Below, one piece after another: positions 7,759 through 16,029 of a stretch of 43,368 nt of DNA. Origin of the DNA: a virus. The stretch covers positions 1 through 43,368 of IMG/VR virus record IMGVR_UViG_3300044991_001606, one strand, 5' to 3'. Below the pieces are notes generated by a model that saw only the letters and a program-made list of their open reading frames with translations, searched no databases and was not told the origin of the DNA. Within the stretch, counting starts at the first letter, position 1; each line of letters starts with the position of its first letter. A program made the position numbers and the translations under genes.

Positions 7759-8607
7759 ATGCACTTATTGAAACAATCGACTGCGGCAACAGTGCTTGTC
7801 GGGCCGGTTCTCGACTCGACAGGCGCAGCCGTAACAACAGCCGCCATCGGGGACTTCAACCTAACAAAGAACGGAACAACGGCGGCACTTGCGGCGGCGG
7901 CCACGGCAACGCATTCGCATAACGGCTGCTACCTAATCGAGTTGACAACCGGCAACACCGACACGCTCGGGCGTTTGGTCATCAGCGTCAATAACGCGGC
8001 CCAAGCGATGGCGACGATCCACTACGAAGTGCTTGCCGCCGCCACGTTCGATGCACTCGTTACGAATGCGGCTGGAGCGGCGAATGGGATGCTGTTGAGT
8101 GGGGCAAATAACAAAGCCTTGGTTTCGACATGTGATACTGTTACGTCGGCGACTCTTGCGGCAAACCAGGACGTGCGGAATGTCAGCGGTACGCTTCCCT
8201 CCGTTACGCTCGCCAACGGGGCACACGGTGGAGCGGCAGCAACAATCGTTCTACAAACTCCGATTGCAGCAACGGTGCCCGACACCCAAAAGGTCGATGT
8301 CAACACGATCAAAACGAGAGCGGTTCAAGACGTAGGTGTTGGTAATACGGCATATCTAGGCACACTTGCATTTCCGACCAGTTGGCCGGCTAATTGGAGT
8401 TGGAGCACCTACGCCGGTGTGGATACTGCGGGCACCACGGAACTACTCACACGAATCCCCAACGCCAATCCTGGCGCCGAGGGCGGATTGCCCGTGTTGC
8501 AAGCCGGGCTGAAAATCCCAGCCACCGTTGCGGCAGGCGACGGAGTGGACTCTGCGGCAATCAAAATCGTGATCGACAACCTGCCACCCACCGAGGTACA
8601 GCCATGA
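7759..8607 (+). CDS. Putative fibre/appendage structural protein
   Basis: A predicted 282-residue protein rich in Ala, Thr and Gly. The N-terminal about 95 residues read as a compact beta domain (VGPVLDSTGAAVTTAAIGDF through MATIHYEVL). This resembles the attachment domain of upper-baseplate or fibre proteins. A longer low-complexity region with repeated T/A/V strands follows, then a Trp-rich patch. It has no enzymatic motif. It starts four bases after the LamG-like gene and overlaps the next gene as ATGA. A virion role is inferred from composition and context. Confidence 0.55.
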   Translation: MHLLKQSTAATVLVGPVLDSTGAAVTTAAIGDFNLTKNGTTAALAAAATATHSHNGCYLIELTTGNTDTLGRLVISVNNAAQAMATIHYEVLAAATFDALVTNAAGAANGMLLSGANNKALVSTCDTVTSATLAANQDVRNVSGTLPSVTLANGAHGGAAATIVLQTPIAATVPDTQKVDVNTIKTRAVQDVGVGNTAYLGTLAFPTSWPANWSWSTYAGVDTAGTTELLTRIPNANPGAEGGLPVLQAGLKIPATVAAGDGVDSAAIKIVIDNLPPTEVQP

Positions 8608-9728
8608 CGCGACGATTCAAGGCACCCGTAAGCGGCCAGCGACGATTCACCACGGCGGGATTAGGTGAGATTGTGCCAGCCGTGGCGAGTGTCCTCACGA
8701 CCGACACAGTAAACGGCGAGGCAGGCACGTGGGATGCTACAGAACTATCACCAAGCACGGTAGAAATCGGCACGCACTACGGTCCCGGTGGCGCATTGAT
8801 CGGAGTGGCCGTGTTAAGCGAAACGGACGTAGCCAACGCCATCAGTACGCTAGCCGCGAATATCGTTGACATCAAGGCGGATATGGCCACCGAGGCCAAG
8901 CAGGACGTTGCTAAGGCGGTGTTGGATGCGATCGCTGTCAATGCGGCAGAGACGTTGGCGACGGCTCTCGATGCCGCGGGTATTCGCGGTGCCATCGGAA
9001 TGGCGGAAGCCAACCTCGATACGCAGCTTGACGGAATCGCATTAGATGCGGCAGCCGCCACAGTGGACGTGGCCGCGATCAAAGCCGACTACCAGAAACG
9101 AGGCGTGGCGGTAACACTGCCTACATTGCCCGACGTGACGCTGGCAACAACGCAAGCCAGCTACGCTCCCGCAAAGGCTGGCGATGCAATGACGTTGACC
9201 TCGATCGAGCGTACCAACATCGGTACGGCAGTTTGGGCCTCGGCAACGCGGACACTAACCAGCTTCGGTACGCTGGTCGCCTCAATATGGACGTACACGC
9301 TAAGAACGCTCTCGGGTACAAGCGGAGCGAACGCACCAACTGCCGCAACCGCTGATTGCGACATCTACGCCACGGCGTTCAAGGGCGGAACAGTGCGGCT
9401 TTGTGCCCGAGTTTACAAGGATGGGGAAGATATCAAGCAGGCCGATGTTTCAACGATAACCTACAGCATCTACCTATTGGACGATCAGAACCCGGACACG
9501 CGAACGGTTGTGACCGGGCATAGTGCAGTGTCGCTCCTCGCTGCTGACGTGCTGTTTGATACGCTCCAAAGCGATTCGCAGGCTAGCAACTATAACTTCA
9601 AGCACGTCATACCGATCAGTGCCCACGCGGCATTCACGATTGCCGATCGACACTGCATGGTCGAATACGTAATCACGCCCACGACGGGCGAGAAGATCAT
9701 CGCGCGGTTCAAGGTACAGGTGGTTTAA
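8604..9728 (+). CDS. Putative fibre protein with coiled-coil repeats
   Basis: A predicted 374-residue protein starting at ATG 8604, coupled to the previous stop. Residues about 70-170 are helical and Ala/Asp-rich with quasi-repeats (ANIVDIKADMATEAKQDV; AEANLDTQLDGIALDAA), as in trimeric coiled-coil shafts. The C-terminal about 120 residues are beta-rich (GTVRLCARVYKDGEDIKQADVS through IARFKVQVV). It is probably a trimeric fibre or spike subunit and the last gene of the adhesin module. No receptor-binding domain is named with confidence. Confidence 0.55.
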   Translation: MTRRFKAPVSGQRRFTTAGLGEIVPAVASVLTTDTVNGEAGTWDATELSPSTVEIGTHYGPGGALIGVAVLSETDVANAISTLAANIVDIKADMATEAKQDVAKAVLDAIAVNAAETLATALDAAGIRGAIGMAEANLDTQLDGIALDAAAATVDVAAIKADYQKRGVAVTLPTLPDVTLATTQASYAPAKAGDAMTLTSIERTNIGTAVWASATRTLTSFGTLVASIWTYTLRTLSGTSGANAPTAATADCDIYATAFKGGTVRLCARVYKDGEDIKQADVSTITYSIYLLDDQNPDTRTVVTGHSAVSLLAADVLFDTLQSDSQASNYNFKHVIPISAHAAFTIADRHCMVEYVITPTTGEKIIARFKVQVV

Positions 9729-9736
9729 CCAAAAAA

Positions 9737-9771
9737 CGGCCGGCCGAGAAGGTGCAACTTCACCGGCCGAC
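9737..9771. terminator. GC-rich inverted repeat after the fibre genes
   Basis: The arms (around cggccg and gaag) form a bulged hairpin shortly after the stop at 9728. There is no T-run on the plus side. The A-run just upstream (9731-9736) gives a T6 tail on the minus strand. The intrinsic terminator is therefore stronger for minus-strand transcripts, and plus-strand termination is uncertain. Confidence 0.4.
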
Positions 9772-9815
9772 CTAACACAGCGATCTGCACGAACAGACCG
9801 CCATGCTTTTTGTTA

Positions 9816-9842
9816 TCGTGTTATCGAAATTCGGTAACACGA
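9816..9842. promoter_or_regulatory. Inverted-repeat operator candidate upstream of the ParB-like gene
   Basis: Two 11-bp arms (tcgtgttatcg and cggtaacacga) with one mismatch surround a 5-bp AT spacer. The palindrome lies 24 bp before the chosen ATG at 9866. A dimeric regulator, perhaps the ParB-like protein itself, could bind here; no promoter boxes are clear. Confidence 0.45.
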
Positions 9843-9865
9843 TGCCGCATGGAAGGTTTTTCGTT

Positions 9866-10513
9866 ATGCAGATACGCAACAGAATCAAAGAACTTCGGCA
9901 GGTCCGGGCAGGTGACTTGAGGCCCAACCCGAAAAACTGGAGAACTCACCCGATCGAACAGCAGAATGCCTTGCGTGGACTTCTGGCAGAGATTGGTTTT
10001 GCCGACGCCCTGTTAGCTCGAGAACTTGACGACGGATCGTTGGAATTGATCGACGGCCACTTGCGGGCGGAAACGACGCCCCATGAAACCGTGCCCGTAC
10101 TGGTCTTGGACGTGAACGAACAAGAGGCCGACCAACTGCTGGCAACATTAGACCCGCTGGCGGGCATGGCGACCGCCAACAAAAACACCCTAAACGAACT
10201 GCTTGGGAATGTGGAGTTTAAGAGCGATGCTGTGACGGCGATGCTGGGCGACATCCTGGGCGGCCCGGCGTCGGGCGTCGATGGGAAAGACAAGAGCGTC
10301 GCTGAGTTGGAAATCAGCCCTGAACTGTTCGAGCGGCAAGACTACTTGGTTGTGTATTTCGACAACGAATGGGACTGGAACGTCCTATGTGAACGGCTTG
10401 GAGTGAAAACGGTTGCTAATGCCATCATCGACAGATCCAGTACGATCAAGCAAAAAGGGCTCGGGCGAGTCGTTAGCGCCAAGGTTTTGCTCAGGGAACT
10501 CGGCTATGGTTGA
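9866..10513 (+). CDS. ParB/sulfiredoxin-fold protein
   Basis: A 215-residue protein with the N-terminal ParB-like fold: RAGDLRPNPKNWRTHP (residues 14-29) and the catalytic-type motif LIDGHLRAE (61-69), which corresponds to the nucleotide/phosphate-binding box. Family members act as CTPases, DNA nickases or partners of DNA-modifying enzymes. There is no ParA nearby and no partition HTH is obvious, so plasmid segregation is unlikely. ATG 9866 follows GGAAGG; earlier in-frame starts lack a site. The 3' end overlaps the glycosyltransferase gene by 8 bp, so the two probably work together, most plausibly in DNA base modification (inference). Confidence 0.75.
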   Translation: MQIRNRIKELRQVRAGDLRPNPKNWRTHPIEQQNALRGLLAEIGFADALLARELDDGSLELIDGHLRAETTPHETVPVLVLDVNEQEADQLLATLDPLAGMATANKNTLNELLGNVEFKSDAVTAMLGDILGGPASGVDGKDKSVAELEISPELFERQDYLVVYFDNEWDWNVLCERLGVKTVANAIIDRSSTIKQKGLGRVVSAKVLLRELGYG

Positions 10514-11270
10514 ACTCGATGACAGAATCCACGTCGCCATTCGATCCTACAAAAGGGCTGGCAAGGTGACAACATTTGGTTCCTTCCCCTTCGCCCACGT
10601 CTGGGTGCCCGAATCGCAAGGTGAAGACTATCGCAAGCACTACGGGGATCGTGTGGTCACGATCCCAGATGCTTGCGATGGCAACCTTTGCCGCAAGAGC
10701 AACGCCATCCTGGACCGCTCCCCGCGTTCCTGGACGCTCATCATCGACGACGACATCACACGTATCGGCATGTGGGAGGGTGGGCAGCGGCACTGGCTCA
10801 GCCCCGAGCAGATTGCCGTGATGATCGTCCATCACTTTGAGTTGGCTGAGCAAATGGGCGTTCGATTGTGGGGGATCAATCAGAACTTTGACCCAACGTC
10901 CTACCGCGTCTACTGCCCATTCAATCTGCTGTCACCCATCCTTGGCCCGTTCAACGGCCACCTGTCGCCTGAGTTGCGATACGATGAGTCGATGTTGGGC
11001 AAAGATGATTACGACTTCTGGCTTCAGAACATCCGCCGCCATCACAAGACGCTACGTGCCAACAAGTATCACTACGTCCACGATCATGGCAAGAAGGCAG
11101 GCGGCTTTGTATCAATGCGAACGGCGGAGGCAGAACAGAATGGGGCGAATAGGCTGATAGCCAAGTGGGGTGGCAGTGTGATTCGTCCAGGCGGGGTAAA
11201 GGGCAAGCGGCACAGTACAGGCAAGAACATCCTCAACACAAGGGTGATCGTGCCCATCAACGGTTGCTGA
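10506..11270 (+). CDS. GT-A-like glycosyltransferase (TET-associated family resemblance)
   Basis: A 254-residue protein resembling the phage TET-associated glycosyltransferases predicted to add sugars to hypermodified bases. The pattern is a beta strand ending in VWVPESQGEDYRKHY, an R/N-containing segment (GNLCRKSNAILDRSP) and the metal/sugar-nucleotide-binding strand WTLIIDDDITRIGMW with Asp81-83. ATG 10506 has an AGGGA site and overlaps the ParB-like gene. No TET/JBP oxygenase or nucleotide-modifying enzyme is seen in the window. Either the acceptor base is made by host or unseen genes, or this protein modifies another target. A general GT2-like enzyme is the alternative. Confidence 0.6.
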   Translation: MVELDDRIHVAIRSYKRAGKVTTFGSFPFAHVWVPESQGEDYRKHYGDRVVTIPDACDGNLCRKSNAILDRSPRSWTLIIDDDITRIGMWEGGQRHWLSPEQIAVMIVHHFELAEQMGVRLWGINQNFDPTSYRVYCPFNLLSPILGPFNGHLSPELRYDESMLGKDDYDFWLQNIRRHHKTLRANKYHYVHDHGKKAGGFVSMRTAEAEQNGANRLIAKWGGSVIRPGGVKGKRHSTGKNILNTRVIVPINGC

Positions 11271-11284
11271 ATGGAGGGAACACT

Positions 11285-11494
11285 ATGCAGAACACAGGAC
11301 TGACTGAGGCTGAATGGGGCGTTGTAGAACGCCTGGCTGAGTGCCACAGCCTATTGGCTGAATTGCCCGACCTGGACGCCACACGCTTCGATGCAGGCGT
11401 GCAGGCTTTGCAGGAGCAAGTGTTGAGCCTGCCTGCCAAGCGTGCCCTGAGACGTGCCGAGAGCCGCACAGAGGCAGCCCCCCCCGGGTTGTAG
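11285..11494 (+). CDS. Small hypothetical protein before terminase
   Basis: A predicted 69-residue helical acidic protein (LTEAEWGVVERLAECHSLLA) with a GGAGGG site before ATG 11285. It ends just after a run of eight C residues (11478-11485). A -1 slip there would join it to the frame read at 11575. By position it could act in packaging, but no family is recognised. Confidence 0.5.
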   Translation: MQNTGLTEAEWGVVERLAECHSLLAELPDLDATRFDAGVQALQEQVLSLPAKRALRRAESRTEAAPPGL

Positions 11495-11574
11495 GTACTT
11501 CCTGGCAGTCTGGGCGGTTGACGGCTTGGGGAACAGTGAGGAATAGCGGGCGAGTTTGTTTTTGGAGAAAAGTA

Positions 11575-11781
11575 GTGGCGGTGGAATTCCAACAAGATGG
11601 TCAAGGCAGAGTGACGGCGGCGAAGTTGGCAGACGTACTTTCGCAGGTTGGCCCGCTGGTGACTGAGTCCGACATCCTGGTCGACGTGCAGGCCGGGGCA
11701 CCTGTAGAGTCGGATGGGCGTGTCCCGATGCTCGATTACTTCGGCTGGCTTTACAATCAAATGGTGAACGGTGTCTCTTGA
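11575..11781 (+). CDS. Small putative DNA-binding protein (small terminase candidate)
   Basis: A predicted 68-residue protein from GTG 11575 (ggag upstream). Its layout, a short helix (AAKLADVLSQVG), an acidic loop and a final LDYFGWLYNQM helix, parallels the first 65 residues of the adjacent terminase (EVARVLNGSLAAG ... VKYGAWLRATW). It overlaps the terminase start by 11 bp. The position fits a small terminase subunit, but the size is low and the family is not established. Confidence 0.45.
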   Translation: MAVEFQQDGQGRVTAAKLADVLSQVGPLVTESDILVDVQAGAPVESDGRVPMLDYFGWLYNQMVNGVS

Positions 11782-14050
11782 CTACACTCGCCTTCGACCG
11801 ACCGAGGTTGCCAGGGTTCTCAATGGATCCCTTGCTGCTGGCTGCTTACCGGTAGACGTACGCGCGATTAGAAGACATCAGAATGAGGGGGGTACACGTA
11901 TAGGGGAGGATGGCCGAATCCACCTCGTGAAATATGGGGCGTGGTTGCGGGCGACGTGGAGGGGGCGAGGTCTACAAAGTCCATTGCAGGCCGATGCAAC
12001 GCTCAGCGGGGATTACGAGCGGATCAAGGCAGATGCGGCGGCACGGAGCAAGGATGCGTCGGCGGCCGGACGGGACATTGGCGAGTTGCCGGCGGTGGCC
12101 GACCCCGAGCGTCGGGCTGCGGCTTTGGAATGTCTTGAGACGTTTTGCAGAACGTACCTCAGCGTGTCGTTCTTTCGTGAGTTCTCGCGTGCCCATAAAA
12201 AAGCGGCGAAGAAAATCGAGCGAGCGGCGAGCGGTGGCGGTTGTTTCGGTTACGCAATGCCGCGTGGTTTTGGAAAAAGCACATTAGCCAAGGCTGCGTG
12301 TTTATGGGTACTCCTAAAGGGGATTCGCCGATTCGCGTGTTTGATCGGTTCGGCGAGTACGATGGCGGAACGACGGCTAAAGGAAATCAAAACGTGGTGT
12401 GAGACGATGCCGCTGTTGCTGGCCGACTTCCCCGAGGTGTTTTATCCAATCCGCAAAATTGACGGCATTGCCGGCCGTGCCCCCGGGCAACGCTACAAGG
12501 GCCAGCCGACACGCATCGACTGGTCGGCCAACAAGATCGTGTTTCCGACGATCCCTGGCTCGGCGGCCAGCGGCGCCGTGATCTCGGCTTGCGGTCTGAA
12601 AGGTTCGGAGGTTCGCGGGCAAAGCCACGTGACCGCCGATGGCGATACGATCCGCCCGGACTTTGTTTTGCTCGACGATCCGCAGACGCGGGAGTCGGCC
12701 CGCTCCACGTTGCAATGCGACGAGCGTGAAGAGACGGTATTCGCGGACGTGATGGGCATGGCGGATTCTCGTCGCGGCATTGCCATTTTTGCGGCCGTGA
12801 CGGTGATCTGTCCCAACGACTTGGCTTCTCGGCTCCTAGATCGCAGGCGGCATCCCGAGTTTCAGGGTGAGCGGACGCCGATGCTTTGGGCGCTTCCAGC
12901 GAATCTAAAACTGTGGGATGAATTCGGGCGGATTCGCACGGAGAGTCTGATTGCCGACAGCGACGGCCGCGAGGCTGACGAATTCTACTTAGCGAACCGT
13001 GAGGCGATGGACGCGGGTGCCGACCCTGCTTGGCCGGAGTTCTTCTCTCAACATGAGATTTCGGCGATTCAGCACGCGATGAAACTTCGCTTGCAGGATC
13101 TCCGCGCGTTCATGGCTGAGTGCCAAAACGATCCGCAAGACGACTCGAAGAAACACGGTGCGGACCTGACCGTTGAGATCGTCAGCAAGAAAATCAACGG
13201 CCTCCCACGTGGCGTTGTGCCGTTGCGATGCACGACGCTGAGCGGTTACATCGACGTTCACGATGATATTTTATACTGGGTGGTATTGGCGTGGGAGCCG
13301 GACTTTACCGGCTACGTGATTGATTATGGAACGTGTCCCGACCAGCCGACGGCGTTCTTTTCGCAAGCATCGCCGCCTGTGCGGTTACGCGACTTCTTCA
13401 AGAACGCCGGGACAACCAAGGAGGCGATCATCGTGGCTGGACTCGACGCACTCGATGATAAATTGCTCACCCGAGAATGGATGCGCGAGGATGGCGCGGC
13501 CATGCGGATCGGCAAGTTGCTCAAGGATTCAAAATACGAGACGGATTCCGTGAAGTCGCAATGTCGACGGTCACGGTTTGGAAACCTGACGGCACCGGCA
13601 CAGGGATTCTACTTGAGGCCCGGGCAAGAGTGGTACTCGTTTTTCCGAAACAAGCCGGGCGGGCAAACCGGCTACCATTGGCGCATCCTCCCGCCCGATG
13701 CCGGGCAGCGCGTCGTATTGATCGACGCCGATCATTTTAAGACGATGGCAGCCGAGCGGATTCGTATGCCGCCCAACGATCCAGGCGGGTGGAGTCTCTT
13801 CGGCCGCAATCCGCGAGAACAAGAGCCGTTTGCCGAGCATTGTTGTGGAGAGTTCCGCGAGTGGCGTCAAGTTGGCGACAATGGGAAGTGGCACTGGACT
13901 ATCAAGCCGGGCAAGCCTGACATTCACTGGTGGGACTGCCTTTGCGGATCGGCCGCAGCGGCGTCGATGCTTGGAATCAAAGTGCCTGGGTTAGAGGGGC
14001 GGGAAAAGAAAAAGCGAATCCGATTTTCCGAAAGGGCCGCACAAGAATGA
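11771..14050 (+). CDS. Phage terminase large subunit (GpA-like)
   Basis: A 759-residue DNA-packaging motor: an ATPase plus nuclease that cuts concatemers and translocates DNA into the prohead. The ATPase shows Walker A in AMPRGFGKSTLA (about 162-173) and Walker B in FVLLDDPQT (about 298-306). The C-terminal nuclease region starts near YIDVHDDILYWVVLAWEP and keeps an acidic LDALDD segment. It ends in a basic tail (GREKKKRIRF). It begins with GTG 11771, overlapping the previous gene. The extra about 65-residue N-terminal domain looks like a second small DNA-binding fold. The C-terminus is coupled to the NrdR-like gene (ATGA). Confidence 0.9.
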   Translation: MSLDYTRLRPTEVARVLNGSLAAGCLPVDVRAIRRHQNEGGTRIGEDGRIHLVKYGAWLRATWRGRGLQSPLQADATLSGDYERIKADAAARSKDASAAGRDIGELPAVADPERRAAALECLETFCRTYLSVSFFREFSRAHKKAAKKIERAASGGGCFGYAMPRGFGKSTLAKAACLWVLLKGIRRFACLIGSASTMAERRLKEIKTWCETMPLLLADFPEVFYPIRKIDGIAGRAPGQRYKGQPTRIDWSANKIVFPTIPGSAASGAVISACGLKGSEVRGQSHVTADGDTIRPDFVLLDDPQTRESARSTLQCDEREETVFADVMGMADSRRGIAIFAAVTVICPNDLASRLLDRRRHPEFQGERTPMLWALPANLKLWDEFGRIRTESLIADSDGREADEFYLANREAMDAGADPAWPEFFSQHEISAIQHAMKLRLQDLRAFMAECQNDPQDDSKKHGADLTVEIVSKKINGLPRGVVPLRCTTLSGYIDVHDDILYWVVLAWEPDFTGYVIDYGTCPDQPTAFFSQASPPVRLRDFFKNAGTTKEAIIVAGLDALDDKLLTREWMREDGAAMRIGKLLKDSKYETDSVKSQCRRSRFGNLTAPAQGFYLRPGQEWYSFFRNKPGGQTGYHWRILPPDAGQRVVLIDADHFKTMAAERIRMPPNDPGGWSLFGRNPREQEPFAEHCCGEFREWRQVGDNGKWHWTIKPGKPDIHWWDCLCGSAAAASMLGIKVPGLEGREKKKRIRFSERAAQE

Positions 14051-14235
14051 AACAACGGATTACGCAAGCGGCAGCGAGGGAAAGAATCGACGGGACCGAA
14101 GGAATCAAATGTCCGATTTGCGACTGTCGGCATTTCTGGGTTCTCTATACCCGCCCGCGCGGTGACCGGAATATGAGGCGTCGAGAATGTCGATACTGCG
14201 GCCACCGAATCACGACTTTTGAGCGCCAAGCATAA
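14047..14235 (+). CDS. NrdR-like zinc-ribbon protein
   Basis: A 62-residue protein matching only the zinc-ribbon part of NrdR-type regulators: CPICDC, then RRRECRYCGHRITTFERQ. The ATP-cone domain of full NrdR is absent, so it cannot sense dNTPs in the usual way. Free-standing ribbons of this type are common beside phage packaging genes and probably bind nucleic acid. The start overlaps the terminase stop as ATGA. Confidence 0.8.
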   Translation: MKQRITQAAARERIDGTEGIKCPICDCRHFWVLYTRPRGDRNMRRRECRYCGHRITTFERQA

Positions 14236-14264
14236 CAATGAAGTTCTACATGCGTAACGAACTG

Positions 14265-14294
14265 ATAGAAACACCTAAAAACAGGTGTTTCTAT
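14265..14294 (+). terminator. Perfect 12-bp hairpin between terminase and portal
   Basis: Arms atagaaacacct and aggtgtttctat are perfectly complementary around a 6-base loop (aaaaac). No T-run follows, so it may be an attenuator, an RNA-processing site or a protein operator rather than a full terminator. It stands out as the most AT-rich structure in the late operon. Confidence 0.5.
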
Positions 14295-14331
14295 ATTGCT
14301 GGCTCACGACGTGTTTGTTAATTGTAAGATT

Positions 14332-14544
14332 ATGGCCTCACTGACTGACGAACAACTGATGCAAGCGGCAACCGATCCAAATCGAGTATCGGTAGATGGA
14401 ATGTCGGTTGACGCGCCGTCCGCTTCGGACGTAATTGCAATCGACAAGTACATGTCTGCCAAAGCGGCTGCAAAGTCCCGGAAGTTTCCATTGAAGCGTT
14501 TTCAAATGGTTGCGCCTGGCACAGTCGGACAACGGAGCGAATAG
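14332..14544 (+). CDS. Small head-tail connector candidate (gpW-like position)
   Basis: A predicted 70-residue protein from ATG 14332, ending three bases before the portal gene. It has a helical N-terminus (ASLTDEQLMQAATDP), a central IDKYMSAKAAAKS helix and a basic C-terminus (RKFPLKRFQMV). Lambda-like phages usually encode a small gpW-type head-completion protein between terminase and portal. The assignment is by size and synteny, since no strict motif is seen. The RBS is weak, so it may depend on translation from upstream. Confidence 0.55.
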   Translation: MASLTDEQLMQAATDPNRVSVDGMSVDAPSASDVIAIDKYMSAKAAAKSRKFPLKRFQMVAPGTVGQRSE

Positions 14545-14547
14545 GCT

Positions 14548-16029
14548 ATGAGTCTGCGTTCCGCAATTCGATCTTTGTTTTCCGATGATCGGACGCGATC
14601 GAAGTTTTCCGACTCCGATCAAAATCATGTCGGTCCGCGCTCGATTCAGTCGCGTTATGACGCCGCACAAACTAGTGACGAAAACAAGCGGCACTGGCAG
14701 TGGGCCGACTCATTTTCCGCCGACGCTTCAATGGTTCCCGGCGTCCGACGTTCCCTGCGGATGCGATCGCGTTACGAAATTGCCAACAACTCCTACGCAA
14801 AAGGGATCGTGCTGACGGTCGCAAACGACACGATTGGAACCGGTGCTCGATTGCAATGCCAGGGAGATAACGGCGATGATCTTGCCGAGGTGGAAGGCCG
14901 TTGGGCAGAGTGGGCAGACGCGACATTATTGGGCATGAAATTGCGGACAATGGTAATGTCCCGAATCGGCGACGGTGAGGCGTTCGGAATGATGGTGGAT
15001 AACCCACGAAATCCGAATCCCGTCAAGCTCGACATCAAACTGATCGAGACCGATCAGGTTGCGGACATTTGGATGCCGATGCTTTTGCCTAACTTGGTGG
15101 ACGGGATGGTGCTCGATGAGTTTCATAATCCTCTTGAGTATCACGTCTTGAAATACCACCCGGGCGGCCTCTATCCGATGACGAATTTCGAGTCGGAATC
15201 GGTTGCAGCCCGCTACATGCTTCACTTGTTTCGCCGTGACCGCCCCGACCAATCACGCGGTGTCCCTGAGATTACACCGGCATTGCCGCTCTTTGCACAA
15301 CTGCGGCGTTTTACTCTGGCCGTCATCAGCGCGGCGGAAGCGATTGCCAACCATGCGGCGGTAATCGAAACGAACGGTCCGGCGGTCGATGGTGATTCGG
15401 AAGGGGCCGAGCCGTATGATCTTGTGGAATTGAACCGCAACATGGCGACAGTGCTGCCGGACGGCTATCACTTGAACCAGCCAAAGCCAGAACAACCAGC
15501 AACGACATACGGTGAGTTCAAAAAAGAAATTCTCAACGAAATAGCACGGTGTCTTAATCTTCCCTTCAACGTCGCTGCATGCAATTCATCCTCCTACAAT
15601 TACGCCTCAGGCAGGCTCGATCATCAAGTTTATTTCAAGTCGTTGTCGGTGGATCGCCACCATGTTGAAAAAACCATTCTTGACCGAATCTTCCGCGAGT
15701 GGTTTTTTGAGGCGAGCGGAGTCTACCGCTGGGGATTTCCAATACCGTCGCACTGCTGGAGGTGGGATAGGTTTGCGGACATCGATCCGGCAACCGAGGC
15801 GACGGCCAGACTCACACGGCTTGCAACCGGAAGCTCTTACGCAACGGAAATGGCCGAGCAAGGAAAAGACCCCGACGAAGAGCAGCGGAGTGCGGCAAAG
15901 TATTTAGGTGTGACCGTGGCGGGGTTCCAAGAACTACTACGGCAGCGGCTCTTTGCAAACCAGCAAGCCACCTCACTGCCTGGATCAACTCAAGGAGAAA
16001 GCGCCAATGGCCAAACCACGGCGGCATGA
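14548..16029 (+). CDS. Phage portal protein, lambda family
   Basis: A 493-residue portal that forms the dodecameric channel at one capsid vertex for DNA entry and tail attachment. The lambda-family signature begins with RARS/RYEIANNSYAKGIVLTVANDTIGTGARLQCQ (about 75-110). The rest follows the family pattern: LFRRDRPDQSRGVPEITPAL in the middle, and NLPFNVAACNSSSYNYASGRLD near the wing/clip. Length is normal for the family. It overlaps the protease-capsid gene by 23 bp. Confidence 0.92.
   Translation: MSLRSAIRSLFSDDRTRSKFSDSDQNHVGPRSIQSRYDAAQTSDENKRHWQWADSFSADASMVPGVRRSLRMRSRYEIANNSYAKGIVLTVANDTIGTGARLQCQGDNGDDLAEVEGRWAEWADATLLGMKLRTMVMSRIGDGEAFGMMVDNPRNPNPVKLDIKLIETDQVADIWMPMLLPNLVDGMVLDEFHNPLEYHVLKYHPGGLYPMTNFESESVAARYMLHLFRRDRPDQSRGVPEITPALPLFAQLRRFTLAVISAAEAIANHAAVIETNGPAVDGDSEGAEPYDLVELNRNMATVLPDGYHLNQPKPEQPATTYGEFKKEILNEIARCLNLPFNVAACNSSSYNYASGRLDHQVYFKSLSVDRHHVEKTILDRIFREWFFEASGVYRWGFPIPSHCWRWDRFADIDPATEATARLTRLATGSSYATEMAEQGKDPDEEQRSAAKYLGVTVAGFQELLRQRLFANQQATSLPGSTQGESANGQTTAA

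Noticed and set aside
9866-10513. Plasmid partition ParB
   Set aside because: No ParA partner, no parS array and no central HTH; the gene overlaps a glycosyltransferase instead.
14047-14235. Full NrdR repressor
   Set aside because: Only the zinc ribbon is present; the ATP-cone domain is missing, so regulation of ribonucleotide reductase cannot be claimed.
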